Positions 33,667 to 43,543 are shown, counted from the first letter of the stretch. The stretch is 44,017 nt of DNA from Hydrogenophaga sp. (GCA_030696525.1 JAUYSB010000216.1:1-44017), one strand, 5' to 3'. Notes: generated by a model from the letters alone, not told the origin. Program-made: numbers and translations.

Positions 33667-34545
33667 TCAGGGTTTGAAAAAGTTCAGGGCCTCGGCCAAC
33701 ACGGCTTCGGGCATTTCTTCGGCCAGGTAGTGGCCACACGGCAGGCTGTGGCCGCACACGTCGGCGGCACGTTCGCGCCACAGCGGCAACACATCAAAAC
33801 ACCGTCCCACCGCACCGTGTTCGCCCCACAACACATGCAGCGGCATGGCCAGGCGTCGGTGGGCCGCCACATCGGCGCGGTCGTGTTCGAGGTCGATGGT
33901 GGCGCTGGCACGGTAGTCCTCGCAGATCGACGCGGCAGTGCCAGGGAGCGAGGCGCAGCGTTCGTATTCGGCCAGCGCGGCAGCGTCAAACGCAGCCAAG
34001 CCCGCGTGGCGTGCGCCCATCACGCTGCGCACATAGCGCACCGGGTCGCTGTCGATCAAGGCCTCGGGCAAGGGCGGCGGCTGGATCAGGAAAAACCAAT
34101 GCCAGTAGGCCCGGGCGAAGGCCTCGCCGGTCTGTTGGTACATCGCCAGGGTGGGCGCGATGTCCAGCAGCATCAGGCGGCTCACGGCCTGGGCATGGTC
34201 GGCCGCCAGACGGTGCGCCACGCGCGCACCCCGGTCGTGGGCCAACACGCCAAAACGCTCGAAGCCGGCATGGCGCATCACCGCCAGCGCGTCCAGCGCC
34301 ATCTCGCGCTTGCTGTGGGCCAGGTGTTGTGTGTCGGGGGTGGGCCGCGACGAATCGCCGTAGCCGCGCACATCCATCAGCACCACGGTGAACTGCCGGG
34401 ACAGCTCGGGGGCCACCCGGTGCCACATGGCCATGGTCTGTGGATGCCCGTGCAACAGCAGCAGGGGCGGACCCTCACCGGCCACACGCACCTGCAGGCG
34501 CACGCCATCACGTTCGACCACCAGAGCTTTGAATGTTTCCCACAT
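33667..34545 (-). CDS. Fluoroacetate/haloacetate dehalogenase-like hydrolase
   Basis: This is a 292-residue alpha/beta hydrolase. Counting from the ATG at 34545, it has Asp104-Arg105 and Arg108 in LAHDRGARV, Asp128 in LLDIAPT, His149-Trp150 in YWHWFF, Tyr211 and His271 in CGHYLAEEMPE. These are the nucleophile, acid, base and halide/carboxylate-binding residues of fluoroacetate dehalogenase, at almost the same numbers. HGHPQT and VRGYGDSSRP are also typical. The predicted reaction is hydrolysis of a 2-haloacid to the 2-hydroxy acid with inversion; related epoxide hydrolases are a less likely alternative. The open frame continues far upstream antisense to the LysR gene, but that part is a shadow. 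It forms an operon with the tartrate dehydrogenase-like gene. Confidence 0.8.
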   Translation of the reverse strand: MWETFKALVVERDGVRLQVRVAGEGPPLLLLHGHPQTMAMWHRVAPELSRQFTVVLMDVRGYGDSSRPTPDTQHLAHSKREMALDALAVMRHAGFERFGVLAHDRGARVAHRLAADHAQAVSRLMLLDIAPTLAMYQQTGEAFARAYWHWFFLIQPPPLPEALIDSDPVRYVRSVMGARHAGLAAFDAAALAEYERCASLPGTAASICEDYRASATIDLEHDRADVAAHRRLAMPLHVLWGEHGAVGRCFDVLPLWRERAADVCGHSLPCGHYLAEEMPEAVLAEALNFFKP

Positions 34546-34570
34546 GGCGGCCAAGCTTACGCCCACTTTC

Positions 34571-34615
34571 GGCAACAATTGGGAAAGCCAATATTTCCCT
34601 GAAGGCAACAATTGG
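34571..34615. promoter_or_regulatory. Repeat-rich LysR-type control region
   Basis: The 66-bp gap between divergent genes has GGCAACAATTGG twice (34571-34582 and 34604-34615). It also has the palindrome ATTGG-N5-CCAAT (34579-34593), overlapped by GGGAAA-N7-TTTCCC (34581-34599). The second repeat contains the TTG start of the LysR gene. This fits binding by the LysR protein to control itself and the dehalogenase operon. Confidence 0.6.
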
Positions 34616-35604
34616 ACCGCACCGACCTTGAGCTTGTCCTCGCCATCCGCCAGCACGGCAGCCTGGCCGGCGCGGCGCGTGCGCTGCACCTGGCGGCGCC
34701 GGTGGTGACCAAACGGCTCGCCGCCCTGGAAGCGGCGCTGGGGCTGCGCCTGTTCCAGCGCACCACGCGCCACGTGAGCCCAACCGCCGAAGGCGACAGC
34801 CTGTGCCAGCATGCGGCCCAGTTGCTGCAGGGATTTGCGCAGGCTGAGGCCGAATTGCGTGAGCGCCGGCTGGAGCCCGCTGGTCCCGTGCGCCTGGCCG
34901 CCACCTTCGGTTTTGGCCGCCGCTGGGTGGGGCCGGCACTGGCCGATTTCCAGCGCCGCCACCCTGCGGTCAACATCCAGCTGCAGCTGACCGAACACCT
35001 GCCCGACCTGGCGCTGGAGGGTTTTGACGGCGCCATCTGGCTGTGGAACGCGCCGGGTGGCCGGGCGGGGGAGTGGGTGTCGCGCAAGCTGGCCGCCAAC
35101 CAGCGGGTGCTGGTGGCTGCGCCGGGCTACCTGGCCCAACACGGCACACCGAGCCACCCTGACGAGCTGCGCCAGCACGCCTGCCTGGTGGTGCGCGAGA
35201 ACGGCGGCTGGGGCGGCAACGAGGGCGGCGCGACCCGCCAGCAGCGCTTCGATCACTGGCGGCTGCAGCCCTCGGACAAGCCGCAGGTGCACCACATCCC
35301 GGTGACGGGACCGCTGTCCAGCAACTCGGGCGAGATGGTGCGCGACTGGTGCCTGGAAGGCCACGGCATCATGCTGCGCAGCCTGTGGGACATCGCGCCG
35401 CAACTGGCCAGCGGCGCACTGGTGCGCGTGTTGCCCGGGTGGTCCATGCCCGACGCCGACGTGCACTGGCTGGCGCCCTACCGGGCCCAGGTGCCCCGGC
35501 GCATCCGTCTGCTGGTGGACTTCCTGGCCCAGCGTTTGGGCGAAGCGCCCTGGGAACCGCTCAGCGCGAAGCGCGCACCACCAGGCTCACGCCAAAAGCG
35601 GTGA
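34612..35604 (+). CDS. LysR-family transcriptional regulator
   Basis: This 330-residue regulator begins at TTG 34612 with GAAGG six bases before it. The helix-turn-helix is DLELVLAIRQHGSLAGAARALHLAAPVVTKRLAALEAALGLRLFQRTTR. The effector domain (about 90-300) includes GPVRLAATFGFGRRWVGPAL and the DsdC/GcvA-like GFDGAIWLW. It is divergent from the dehalogenase/tartrate dehydrogenase operon and likely controls it. The 3' end overlaps the convergent exporter gene by 44 bp. Confidence 0.88.
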   Translation: MDRTDLELVLAIRQHGSLAGAARALHLAAPVVTKRLAALEAALGLRLFQRTTRHVSPTAEGDSLCQHAAQLLQGFAQAEAELRERRLEPAGPVRLAATFGFGRRWVGPALADFQRRHPAVNIQLQLTEHLPDLALEGFDGAIWLWNAPGGRAGEWVSRKLAANQRVLVAAPGYLAQHGTPSHPDELRQHACLVVRENGGWGGNEGGATRQQRFDHWRLQPSDKPQVHHIPVTGPLSSNSGEMVRDWCLEGHGIMLRSLWDIAPQLASGALVRVLPGWSMPDADVHWLAPYRAQVPRRIRLLVDFLAQRLGEAPWEPLSAKRAPPGSRQKR

Positions 35605-36448
35605 GGGCAATGCCCGCCAAGGTGGCGGCGGTGATGGGTTCGGCGAACAGCACCCAGGCAATGAGTGCGGTGCACGGCGGCACCAGGTACATGAGGCTGG
35701 TGACCGAGGCCGCCGCGCCGCGCTGGATCAGCATGTAGAGCAGTGAGCTGCCGCCCAAGGTGAGCCCCAGCACCGACCAGGCCATGGCGCCCGCCAGCTC
35801 GCCATTCCAGCGCATGGATTCGGCCTCCATCAGCGCCAATGGGAGGGTGACCACCAACGCGGCCATCAACTGCACCGCATTGGCCGAGCGCACGTCGCAG
35901 GGCGCCACAAAACGCTTCTGGTACAGCGTGCCCACGGTAATACACAACAGCGCACCGACGGCAAACGAGAGGTTGAGCCAGGTGGCCTGATCGCCCGGCC
36001 CGCCGGCACCAAACTTGCGCGACACCACCAGCACCAGGCCGGCAAATCCGAGCAGCAGGCCCAGCCACTGGCGCTTGTTGACCTGGCCGCCGTTGGCCGA
36101 CAGCCACAGCGCGGTGAGCACCGGCTGCAGCCCCACCACCAGGGCCGACAGGCCCGAGCCCATGCCCGCCTTGACCGCCGCCCACACGCCGCCCAGGTAG
36201 CCCGCGTGCATCAGCACGCCCGTCACGGCCAGGTGCAGCCACTGCGTGCGGGTCTGTGGCCAGCGCACACGCGCCAGCACGATCCACGGCAGGAAACAGG
36301 CGATGGACAGCGCGTAGCGCCAGGCCAGGAACTTGAACGGCGGCGCGTGGGGCATGCCGTAGCGCGCGACGATGAAGCCGGTGCTCCAGATCAGCACGAA
36401 CACCACCGGCATGGCGCGCAGCCATGTGTTGTCGCGCGCCTCGCTCAT
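35561..36448 (-). CDS. EamA/DMT-family exporter
   Basis: This is a 295-residue inner-membrane protein with about ten helices in two EamA repeats. The first begins AMPVVFVLIWSTGFIVARYGMPHAPPFKFLAWRYALS; the second includes LNLSFAVGALLCITVGTLYQKRF and ASVTSLMYLVPPCTALIAWVLFAEPI. Members export metabolites such as amino acids. The ATG at 36448 overlaps the pgsA stop (ATGA), so it is translated with pgsA; the longer upstream frame is a shadow of pgsA. The substrate is unknown. Confidence 0.85.
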   Translation of the reverse strand: MSEARDNTWLRAMPVVFVLIWSTGFIVARYGMPHAPPFKFLAWRYALSIACFLPWIVLARVRWPQTRTQWLHLAVTGVLMHAGYLGGVWAAVKAGMGSGLSALVVGLQPVLTALWLSANGGQVNKRQWLGLLLGFAGLVLVVSRKFGAGGPGDQATWLNLSFAVGALLCITVGTLYQKRFVAPCDVRSANAVQLMAALVVTLPLALMEAESMRWNGELAGAMAWSVLGLTLGGSSLLYMLIQRGAAASVTSLMYLVPPCTALIAWVLFAEPITAATLAGIALTAFGVSLVVRASR

Positions 36449-37011
36449 CGGCTGCGGGCGCGGATCTCGGGCAGCGCTTTCTGCAGGTAATACACCATGG
36501 ACCAGATGGTCAGCACCGCCGCGATCCAGATCAGCCAGGTGCCCCACAGGCGGGTGTCGATGACGCCGAACACACGGCCGTCGAACAGCAGAAACGGAAT
36601 CGCCACCATCTGCACCATGGTCTTGGCCTTGCCGATCATGTGCACCGCCACACTTTTGGTGGCGCCGATGATGGCCATCCACTCGCGCAGGGACGAAATG
36701 GCGATCTCGCGGCCGATGATGATGAGGGCCACGAAGACGTCGGCGCGGTCCATGTGCACCAGGGCCAGCACACAGGCACAGACCAGAAATTTGTCGGCCA
36801 CCGGGTCGAGGAAGGCGCCGAAGGCCGAGGTCTGGTTGAGCTTGCGCGCCAGGTAGCCGTCGGCCCAGTCGGTCAGCGCGAACACGATGAACATCACCGT
36901 GGCGATGAGGTTGGCCTGTTGCAGCGGCAGGTCGATGTAGTACACCCCCACGATCAGCGGGATGGCCGCAATGCGTGCCCAGGTCAGCAGGGTCGGGAGG
37001 TTGAAGAACAT
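36445..37011 (-). CDS. pgsA: CDP-diacylglycerol-glycerol-3-phosphate 3-phosphatidyltransferase
   Basis: This 188-residue membrane enzyme makes phosphatidylglycerol phosphate. The CDP-alcohol phosphotransferase motif is complete: Asp48, Asp51-Gly52, Ala55-Arg56, Gly65, Asp69 and Asp73 in DWADGYLARKLN...GAFLDPVADK. Several helices surround it. It lies 15 bp after uvrC on the same strand, an arrangement often seen in proteobacteria, and overlaps the exporter gene by 4 bp. Confidence 0.95.
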   Translation of the reverse strand: MFFNLPTLLTWARIAAIPLIVGVYYIDLPLQQANLIATVMFIVFALTDWADGYLARKLNQTSAFGAFLDPVADKFLVCACVLALVHMDRADVFVALIIIGREIAISSLREWMAIIGATKSVAVHMIGKAKTMVQMVAIPFLLFDGRVFGVIDTRLWGTWLIWIAAVLTIWSMVYYLQKALPEIRARSR

Positions 37012-37026
37012 GGTCCGATTATGCGT

Positions 37027-39009
37027 TCAGTGCAAAGCGCGGTAGATGGACTCGGCCAGCTCGCGCGAAATGCCTTCCACCGTCACCATGTCCTCCACGC
37101 TGGCCGCCGTCACGCCGCGCACACCGCCAAAACGCTGCAACAGGCGCGCGCGTTTTTTGGGGCCCACACCCGGGATGTCTTCAAGCTGGCTGCCGCCGGT
37201 GCGCACCTTGGCGCGCTGCGCGCGCATGCCGGTGATGGCAAAGCGGTGGGCCTCGTCGCGGATCTGCGCCACCAGCATCAGCGCGGCCGAGTCCTTGCCC
37301 AGGTAGACCTTCTCGCGGCCGTCGGCAAACACCAGCTCCTCCAGGCCGACCTTGCGGCCCTCGCCTTTTTCCACGCCCACGATGCGGCCCAGATCCAGGC
37401 CCAGCGACTCGAACACCTCGCGCGCCACCCCCACCTGGCCTTTGCCACCGTCGATCAGCACCAGGTCGGGCAGGCGCTGGCCGGCCACGCTGCCGGTGCT
37501 GTCGGCGCTGCCGCCTTCGCGCACCGCCTCGGCCAGCTTGGTGTAGCGTCGGGTGAGCACCTGGCGCATGGCGGCGTAATCGTCGCCCGGGGTGATGCCG
37601 TCGATCTTGTACCGCCGGTACTGACTGCCCTGCATCTTGTGGTCCTCGAACACCACACACGAGGCCTGGGTCGATTCGCCCGCGGTGTGCGAGATGTCGA
37701 AACACTCGATGCGCAGGCTGTCCAGCGCCTCATTGGGCAGGTCCATCGCGTCGGCCAGGGCGCGGGTGCGGGCCTGTTGCGAGCCTTCCTCGGCCAGCAG
37801 GCGCGCGAGCTGGATGTCGGCGTTGGTTTGTGCCATCTCCAGCCAGGCACGGCGCTGCTCGCGCGGCTGGTGCACGGTGTGGATCTTGATGCCGGTCTGC
37901 TCGCTCAGGGCGGCCATCAGTTCGGGCCGCACCGCATGGCTCAGCACCAGGGTGGGCGGCGGCGCGCTGTCCACATAGTGCTGGGCGATGAAGGCCTCGA
38001 GCACCTGCTGCTCCACCGGCAGGGGTGCGGCGCCCTCGTCGGCGTCCAGCGCGGCCAGCACCGCCGCGTCCTCCACGTGGGCCGGAAAGTAGGGCCGGTC
38101 GCCCAGGTGGCGGCCACCGCGCAGCATGGCCAGGTTCACACAGGCGCGCCCGCCCAGCACCTTGACGGCCAGCACGTCCACGTCCTTGTCCGACACGTTG
38201 TCCATGGCCTGCTGGTGCAGCACACGCGACAAGGCCGTCATCTGGTTGCGTATCTCGGCCGCCTGCTCGAATTCCAGGCGCTCGGCGTGGCCCATCATGC
38301 GGGCCTGCAGCTCGTCGAGCACGGTCTGCGTTTCGCCCAGCAGAAACGCCGCCGCGTGGCGCACGGTTTCCTCGTACTGGGCGGGCGTGACGAGGTTCAC
38401 ACAGGGGCCGGTGCAGCGCTTGATCTGGTACAGCAGGCAGGGCCGGGTGCGGTTGTTGAACACCGTGTCTTCGCAGGTGCGCAGGCGGAACACCTTTTGC
38501 AGCAGCTGGATGGATTCCTTCACCGCCCAGGCGCTGGGGTAGGGGCCGAAGTACTGGTGCTTCTTGTCCACCGCACCGCGGTAGTAGCTCATGCGCGGGA
38601 AGTCGCCCGCGTGCGCCCGTCCGTCTTGTGCGCCGCGCGCCGGCCAGCGCCCGCTCAGGCGCAGATAGGGGTAGCTCTTGTCGTCGCGAAACAGGATGTT
38701 GAAGCGCGGGTTGAGCGTCTTGATGAGGTTGTTTTCCAGCAGCAAGGCCTCGGCCTCGGAGCGCACCACCGTGGTCTCCAGCCGCACGATCTTGCTCACC
38801 ATGTGGCCGATGCGGGTGCCGTCGTGGTTCTTCTGGAAATAGCTGGACACCCGCTTTTTCAGGTTGCGCGCCTTGCCCACGTAGAGCAGGCCACCGGCCG
38901 CGTCGAAATAGCGGTAGACGCCAGGCAAGCCCGGCAAGGCAGCCACCTCGGCCAGCAAGGCATCGCTGTGGGCGGCAGTGGGTTCGGAATCGGGGGACAC
39001 GTCGGACAT
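37027..39009 (-). CDS. uvrC: Excinuclease ABC subunit C
   Basis: This is a 660-residue nucleotide excision repair endonuclease. The N-terminal GIY-YIG nuclease (about 27-105) reads [31 protein letters not shown]. The four-Cys-type region ([26 protein letters not shown]) and a UVR motif (about 240-275) follow. The RNase H-like nuclease domain has [17 protein letters not shown] and DEAHRFAI. Tandem helix-hairpin-helix repeats ([18 protein letters not shown]) end the protein. The ATG at 39009 is chosen by family start; longer frames overlap earP. Only 16 bp separate it from earP. Confidence 0.95.
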   Translation of the reverse strand: MSDVSPDSEPTAAHSDALLAEVAALPGLPGVYRYFDAAGGLLYVGKARNLKKRVSSYFQKNHDGTRIGHMVSKIVRLETTVVRSEAEALLLENNLIKTLNPRFNILFRDDKSYPYLRLSGRWPARGAQDGRAHAGDFPRMSYYRGAVDKKHQYFGPYPSAWAVKESIQLLQKVFRLRTCEDTVFNNRTRPCLLYQIKRCTGPCVNLVTPAQYEETVRHAAAFLLGETQTVLDELQARMMGHAERLEFEQAAEIRNQMTALSRVLHQQAMDNVSDKDVDVLAVKVLGGRACVNLAMLRGGRHLGDRPYFPAHVEDAAVLAALDADEGAAPLPVEQQVLEAFIAQHYVDSAPPPTLVLSHAVRPELMAALSEQTGIKIHTVHQPREQRRAWLEMAQTNADIQLARLLAEEGSQQARTRALADAMDLPNEALDSLRIECFDISHTAGESTQASCVVFEDHKMQGSQYRRYKIDGITPGDDYAAMRQVLTRRYTKLAEAVREGGSADSTGSVAGQRLPDLVLIDGGKGQVGVAREVFESLGLDLGRIVGVEKGEGRKVGLEELVFADGREKVYLGKDSAALMLVAQIRDEAHRFAITGMRAQRAKVRTGGSQLEDIPGVGPKKRARLLQRFGGVRGVTAASVEDMVTVEGISRELAESIYRALH

Positions 39010-39025
39010 GGCGCTATTGTGGACA

Positions 39026-40084
39026 ATGCACGCCATGGCGCCGCTGACCTGGGATGTGTTTTGCAAGGTGATCGACAACCACGGCGATCTGGGCGTGTGC
39101 TGGCGCCTGGCCGCCCAACTGGCCGAGCGGGGCCACCGGGTGCGGCTGTGGGTGGACGACGCGAGTGCGCTGGCCTGGATGGCACCCGGCGGCGCTGCAG
39201 GTGTGGAGGTGCGTCCCTGGCGCGGCGAGCCGCCCACCGGCCTGCCCCGGGGCGACGTGCTGATCGAGGCCTTTGGCTGCGACATCCCCACCGATTGGGT
39301 GCTGACCGTGGCGCCCCGGCCCGGCCCGTGGATCAACCTCGAATACCTGAGTGCCGAAGCCTATGTGGAGCGCATGCACAGGCTGCCCTCGCCGGTGATG
39401 AACGGGCCCTTGGCCGGGCGCACCAAACACTTTTTTTACCCCGGTTTCACCGCCGCCACCGGCGGGCTGTTGCGCGAACCCGATCTGCTGGCGCGCCAGG
39501 CGCGCTTCGACCGCAGCGCCTGGTTGCAGCATCACGCGCCCGGCTGGTCGGGCGAGCAGGTTATCAGCCTGTTCTGCTACGAGCCGGTCAACCTGGGCGC
39601 CTGGCTGGACCACCTGCGCCAGCCCGACCAGCCGCCCACGCACCTGCTGGTGGCGCCCGGCCGGCCCACCGCCGCCGTGCGCCAGCACCTGGGCGACGCT
39701 GACCGCCATGGCCCGTTGCACATCACCTGGCGCCCGCATTGCAGCCAGCATGACTCTGACGAGTTGCTGTGGGCCAGCGACCTCAACGTGGTGCGGGGCG
39801 AGGACTCGCTGGTGCGCGCGCTGTGGGCCGGCAAGCCTCTGATCTGGCACATCTACCCGCAGGACGACGGCGCCCACCACGCCAAGCTCCAGGCCTTTCT
39901 GGGCTGGCTGGGCGCGCCGGCCGACATGTGTGCCCAACACGCGTTCTGGAACGCCGATGTGCCCGAGCCACTGCCCGCCCACGATCCACACAACTGGGCG
40001 CCCGCCGTGGTGGCAGCGCGCCAGCGGCTGCTGGCGCAAAGCGATCTTCTCTCACAGCTGTTGGCTCACCTGGGCGGTCTCTGA
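39026..40084 (+). CDS. earP: EF-P arginine rhamnosyltransferase
   Basis: This is a 352-residue glycosyltransferase that adds rhamnose from TDP-rhamnose to Arg32 of elongation factor P. The N-terminal [21 protein letters not shown] has the two essential aspartates (17 and 21 from this start). The C-terminal nucleotide-sugar site is [33 protein letters not shown] 39026 and ATG 39035 are both possible starts. The target efp gene is 3.5 kb downstream and has Arg32, so the modification system is complete. It is unusual that the two are not adjacent. Confidence 0.93.
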   Translation: MHAMAPLTWDVFCKVIDNHGDLGVCWRLAAQLAERGHRVRLWVDDASALAWMAPGGAAGVEVRPWRGEPPTGLPRGDVLIEAFGCDIPTDWVLTVAPRPGPWINLEYLSAEAYVERMHRLPSPVMNGPLAGRTKHFFYPGFTAATGGLLREPDLLARQARFDRSAWLQHHAPGWSGEQVISLFCYEPVNLGAWLDHLRQPDQPPTHLLVAPGRPTAAVRQHLGDADRHGPLHITWRPHCSQHDSDELLWASDLNVVRGEDSLVRALWAGKPLIWHIYPQDDGAHHAKLQAFLGWLGAPADMCAQHAFWNADVPEPLPAHDPHNWAPAVVAARQRLLAQSDLLSQLLAHLGGL

Positions 40085-41029
40085 CATCGACACGCGCACA
40101 AACGCGTCCCGCCACAGCGCCACCACCGGCAACTCGGGCGCCACCCCTTTGGGCGTGAGCATCACCACCGCCGACGGCGCGAAAGCCGGCGCCATGGCCA
40201 CGCGCCGCAGCACCGAAGCCTGCTGCCGGTAGGCGCCAATGGGCACCACCGCCAGCATGGACGTGTGCGCCACCAGTTCCATGGCGATGTGAAAGGACTC
40301 GGTTTCGATGCGCGGCGCCGGGGGCACCAGGCCCGCCGCCAGAAACGCCCGGTCAAACGCCTTGCGGCTCGCGCTGCGCCGGGGCATGAGCACCCAGTCG
40401 GTGCCCAGCAGATCGGCCAGCGGCACACGTCTGCGGCGCGTCAAGGGGTGGTCGCGGGCGGCCACCACCACCGTGGACTGTTGCCACAGCGGTGTGATTT
40501 CGAAGGGCGCCAGGGCCTGCGGCGTGAGGTCGCCACCCAGCACGCCCACCACACAGTCCACCTCGCTCTCGTGCAGCCACTGCACCAGTTGCTCCACGGT
40601 GCCCAGTTGCAGCACCAGCCGGGGCAATTCGCTGCGGGCCAGCAGGTCCTGCACCACCCGGCCCAGGGCCTCTATGCCCACCAGCGGCAGCAGGCCCACG
40701 CGCAACAGCGGCAGATCCGCACCCAGTGCCAGCGCGCTGGACGCCGCGTCCATGGCGCCCAGCGCCACCCGCAAGCGGTCGAGCACGAGGTGGCCCTGCG
40801 CGTTCAACTGCCCACCCCGCGCGTTGCGGTCGATCAGGGTCAGGCCCAGCGCGTCCTCCAGCTCGTGCAGCAGCTTGGTGGCACCCGGCTGGCTGATGCC
40901 CAGGGCCGCAGCCGCAGCGCTGAGGGAGCCACGCCGGGCAATCAGGTCCAGCAGACGCAGGTGGCGGATCTTGAGCCGCTCGACCCGTTGATTGAGCGGC
41001 TCATCCATCCCGTTTTGTGATGTCTCCAT
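40052..41029 (-). CDS. LysR-family transcriptional regulator
   Basis: This is a 325-residue regulator with the helix-turn-helix RHLRLLDLIARRGSLSAAAAALGISQPGATKLLHELEDALGLTL and an effector domain (about 110-315) including TESFHIAMELVAHTSMLAVVPIGA. It resembles the GbpR/PcaQ-like branch often found beside Bug genes. It is divergent from the Bug/CoA-transferase pair 91 bp away and likely controls it. Its 3' end overlaps the end of earP by 33 bp. Confidence 0.88.
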   Translation of the reverse strand: METSQNGMDEPLNQRVERLKIRHLRLLDLIARRGSLSAAAAALGISQPGATKLLHELEDALGLTLIDRNARGGQLNAQGHLVLDRLRVALGAMDAASSALALGADLPLLRVGLLPLVGIEALGRVVQDLLARSELPRLVLQLGTVEQLVQWLHESEVDCVVGVLGGDLTPQALAPFEITPLWQQSTVVVAARDHPLTRRRRVPLADLLGTDWVLMPRRSASRKAFDRAFLAAGLVPPAPRIETESFHIAMELVAHTSMLAVVPIGAYRQQASVLRRVAMAPAFAPSAVVMLTPKGVAPELPVVALWRDAFVRVSMSETAQVSQQL

Positions 41030-41120
41030 AGCATTTTGGTAATTGTTTTTGATAGGTCACCAGTTTAAATTTCTTCGCACCGTCCATGACGGCACAAGAC
41101 AACCACAACGGAGACACACC

Positions 41121-42101
41121 ATGCGCATGATCAAACAACTGGCCTGTGCCGGCCTGTGCCTGCTGGCCACCCTGGCCGCCACCCAGGCCACGGCTCAGCC
41201 CTACCCCAACCGCCCGCTGAAAATCGTCGTGCCCTTCGCCGCTGGCGGCGGCCCCGACATCGAAACCCGCCGACTGGCCACCAAACTGGCCTTGGCACTG
41301 AACGGCAACGTGGTCGTGGAAAACCGCGTCGGCGCGGCCGGCATCCTGGCCGCCGAGGTGGTCACGCAGGCCCCGCCCGATGGCTACACCCTGCTGGCCG
41401 GTTCGGTGTCGCAGGTGGTGCAAAAAGTCCTGCGCCCGCAGGCCCAGTTCGACCCGCTGAGCAGCTTCATTCCGGTCACGCAGACCAGCAGTTCGCCCAC
41501 CGTGCTGCTGGTGCCGGCCGACTCACCCGTTCAGACGGCCAAGGAGCTGGAGGCCCTGATCCGCAGCCGTCCCGGACAGCTCAACTACGGCTCTGGCGGC
41601 ATCGGCACGGCCGCCCACCTGGCGGGCGCCACCTTCGCCAGCCAGCTCAAGCTCGACGCCGTCCACGTGCCCTACCGGGGCTCGGTGGAGCTGATGCCGG
41701 CGCTGATGGGCAAACAGATCCAGTTCGCCTTTCCCATCGCCGGCACCGCCGTGCCCCAGGTCAAGTCGGGCAAGGCGCGCGCGTTGGCCGTGAGCGGCGC
41801 CAAGCGCCTGGCCTCGCTGCCCGACGTGCCCACCCTCAAAGAAATCTACAACGACGAACTGATGGTGCAGGAGGCCTGGGGCGGGCTCTGGGTGCCGGCC
41901 GGCACCCCCGCCGACGTGGTGCAACAACTGTTCACCGCCACGCGCAAAGCCTTGCAAGACCCGGAATTGCAGACCCACTACCAGAGCACCGGCTCCAGCG
42001 TTGAGGTGTCGGAGTCGCCGGCCGCCTTCCTCAGCTTCATGAAGGCGGAAACCGCCAAATGGGCCAAGGTCATCCAGCTCGCGGGCGTGAAGGCAGACTG
42101 A
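41121..42101 (+). CDS. Bug-family solute receptor
   Basis: This is a 326-residue periplasmic receptor. It starts at the ATG at 41121 with GGAG eight bases before it. The signal peptide ends at ATQATAQ. Family segments are YPNRPLKIVVPFAAGGGPDIETRRLATKL, VENRVGAAGILAAE, HVPYRGSVELMPALMGKQIQF and LPDVPTLKEI. It lies 3 bp before a CoA-transferase gene, so it may bind a carboxylic acid that is then activated to a CoA ester. The ligand is unknown. Confidence 0.9.
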   Translation: MRMIKQLACAGLCLLATLAATQATAQPYPNRPLKIVVPFAAGGGPDIETRRLATKLALALNGNVVVENRVGAAGILAAEVVTQAPPDGYTLLAGSVSQVVQKVLRPQAQFDPLSSFIPVTQTSSSPTVLLVPADSPVQTAKELEALIRSRPGQLNYGSGGIGTAAHLAGATFASQLKLDAVHVPYRGSVELMPALMGKQIQFAFPIAGTAVPQVKSGKARALAVSGAKRLASLPDVPTLKEIYNDELMVQEAWGGLWVPAGTPADVVQQLFTATRKALQDPELQTHYQSTGSSVEVSESPAAFLSFMKAETAKWAKVIQLAGVKAD

Positions 42102-42104
42102 AGC

Positions 42105-43337
42105 ATGGGCATGAACGCACTCGCCGGCATCAAGGTGCTGGACCTCTCGCACGTCATCGCCGGTCCCACCGCCTCGCACTACCTGGCGCTCGAAGGGGCC
42201 GAGGTGATCAAGGTGGAACCTCCGAAGCGGGGCGACGTGTTGCGGCACGGGCGGCCCGGACAGTCGCTGGACCGCGGCATTTCGGTGGGCTTCGCCGCCA
42301 TCAACGGCGGCAAACGCTCACTGGCCATCGACCTCAAACGGCCTGAGGCGCGACCCCTCATCGAGGCACTGCTGACGCAGTGCGACGTGTTCATCGAAAA
42401 CTACCGGCCCGGCGCGGCCGCCCGCCTGGGCCTGGGCCACGAACAGGTGTTGCAACTGCGGCCCGACATCGTCTACGCCTCCATCTCCGGCTTCGGCCAA
42501 CAGGGCGAATGGGCGGGGCGGCCCGCCTACGACCACGTGGTGCAGTCGGCCATGGGCATGAGCTGCCTGCAGGGTGATGCCGCGCAGGACCCGATGAAAG
42601 TGGGCTTTCCGGTGGTGGACACCGCCACCGGCATGGTGGCGGCCCAGGCCATCACCACCGCCCTGTTGCGCCGTTTTCGCACCGGGCGTGGCGCCCTCCT
42701 GGACATCTCCATGGCCCAGGCCGCGCTGCAGCGGATGTGGCCCGAGGTGGCCAAGGTGGCCCACAGCGGCGAAGACTCGCCCCGGGTGGGCAACCGTGGC
42801 TTCACCGGCAGCCCGGGCGCGGCCACCTTCGCCTGTGCGGACGGCTGGCTGTCCACCGCCGCCAACACGCCGGTGCAATTTCGCGCCCTGTGCGAGGTGC
42901 TGGACCTGCCCGGGCTGCCCGATGACCCGGCCCTGATCGACCTGGCGGCCACCGCCGCCAGCGGCTTCGTGGCGGCACGCGACGCCGAGCGGCTGCACAC
43001 CCACATCAGCACGGCCATGCGCCGGTGCGCGCTGGTTGACCTGGAAACGGCGCTGTCGGCCAGGGGGGTGCCCTGTGCACCTGTGAGAACCCTGTCACAG
43101 GCGCTGGCGGCCGCGGCCACCGGCACACGCATGACGCTGCCGGTGCGCCAAACCCCCTATCCGGGCGGCACCGTGCGTGATTTTGCCGGGGGCTACCTGG
43201 CCGACGGCGACGCGGGCCCGGCCCTGGGGCCCGCCCCCCGCCATGGCCAGCACACGGGTGCCATCCTGGCGGAGCTGGGCCTGCCCAAGGACGAAATCCA
43301 GCGACTGCAAGCGCTGGGCGTCATCAATCTTGGGTAA
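42105..43337 (+). CDS. CaiB/BaiF (class III) CoA-transferase
   Basis: This is a 410-residue family III CoA-transferase. Motifs are GIKVLDLSHVIAGPTASHYLALEGAEVIKVEPP, GGKRSLAIDLK, VFIENYRPGAAARLGL and the catalytic Asp172 in FPVVDTATGM. Members move CoA between carboxylic acids through an aspartyl-CoA intermediate. It is coupled to the Bug gene (3 bp gap). The probable role is CoA activation of the imported acid; substrates are not evident. A TAAAAT hexamer at its very end (43335-43340) could be the -10 of efp. Confidence 0.88.
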   Translation: MGMNALAGIKVLDLSHVIAGPTASHYLALEGAEVIKVEPPKRGDVLRHGRPGQSLDRGISVGFAAINGGKRSLAIDLKRPEARPLIEALLTQCDVFIENYRPGAAARLGLGHEQVLQLRPDIVYASISGFGQQGEWAGRPAYDHVVQSAMGMSCLQGDAAQDPMKVGFPVVDTATGMVAAQAITTALLRRFRTGRGALLDISMAQAALQRMWPEVAKVAHSGEDSPRVGNRGFTGSPGAATFACADGWLSTAANTPVQFRALCEVLDLPGLPDDPALIDLAATAASGFVAARDAERLHTHISTAMRRCALVDLETALSARGVPCAPVRTLSQALAAAATGTRMTLPVRQTPYPGGTVRDFAGGYLADGDAGPALGPAPRHGQHTGAILAELGLPKDEIQRLQALGVINLG

Positions 43338-43543
43338 AATAGTGGGCTTTGCGAACGGCAACTGCCCGCTTGCCTGCCTTGGAGGGCCGGCCGGCCAGGC
43401 GCCACAACCGGCCAGGGTGGACCCAGATCACCAGCTGCTGCGGGTTGGTCGCAAGTCCTGCCGCCACATCATCCGCTGAAGGCCCCGCATGGGGTGGACG
43501 CCTACAGCACGGCACAACCCCAGCTTCAACAGCCTGACCCACC

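Noticed and set aside
34546-35466. N-terminal extension of the dehalogenase frame by about 300 residues
   Set aside because: It is antisense to the LysR gene and low-complexity; the fold and family numbering begin at the ATG at 34545.
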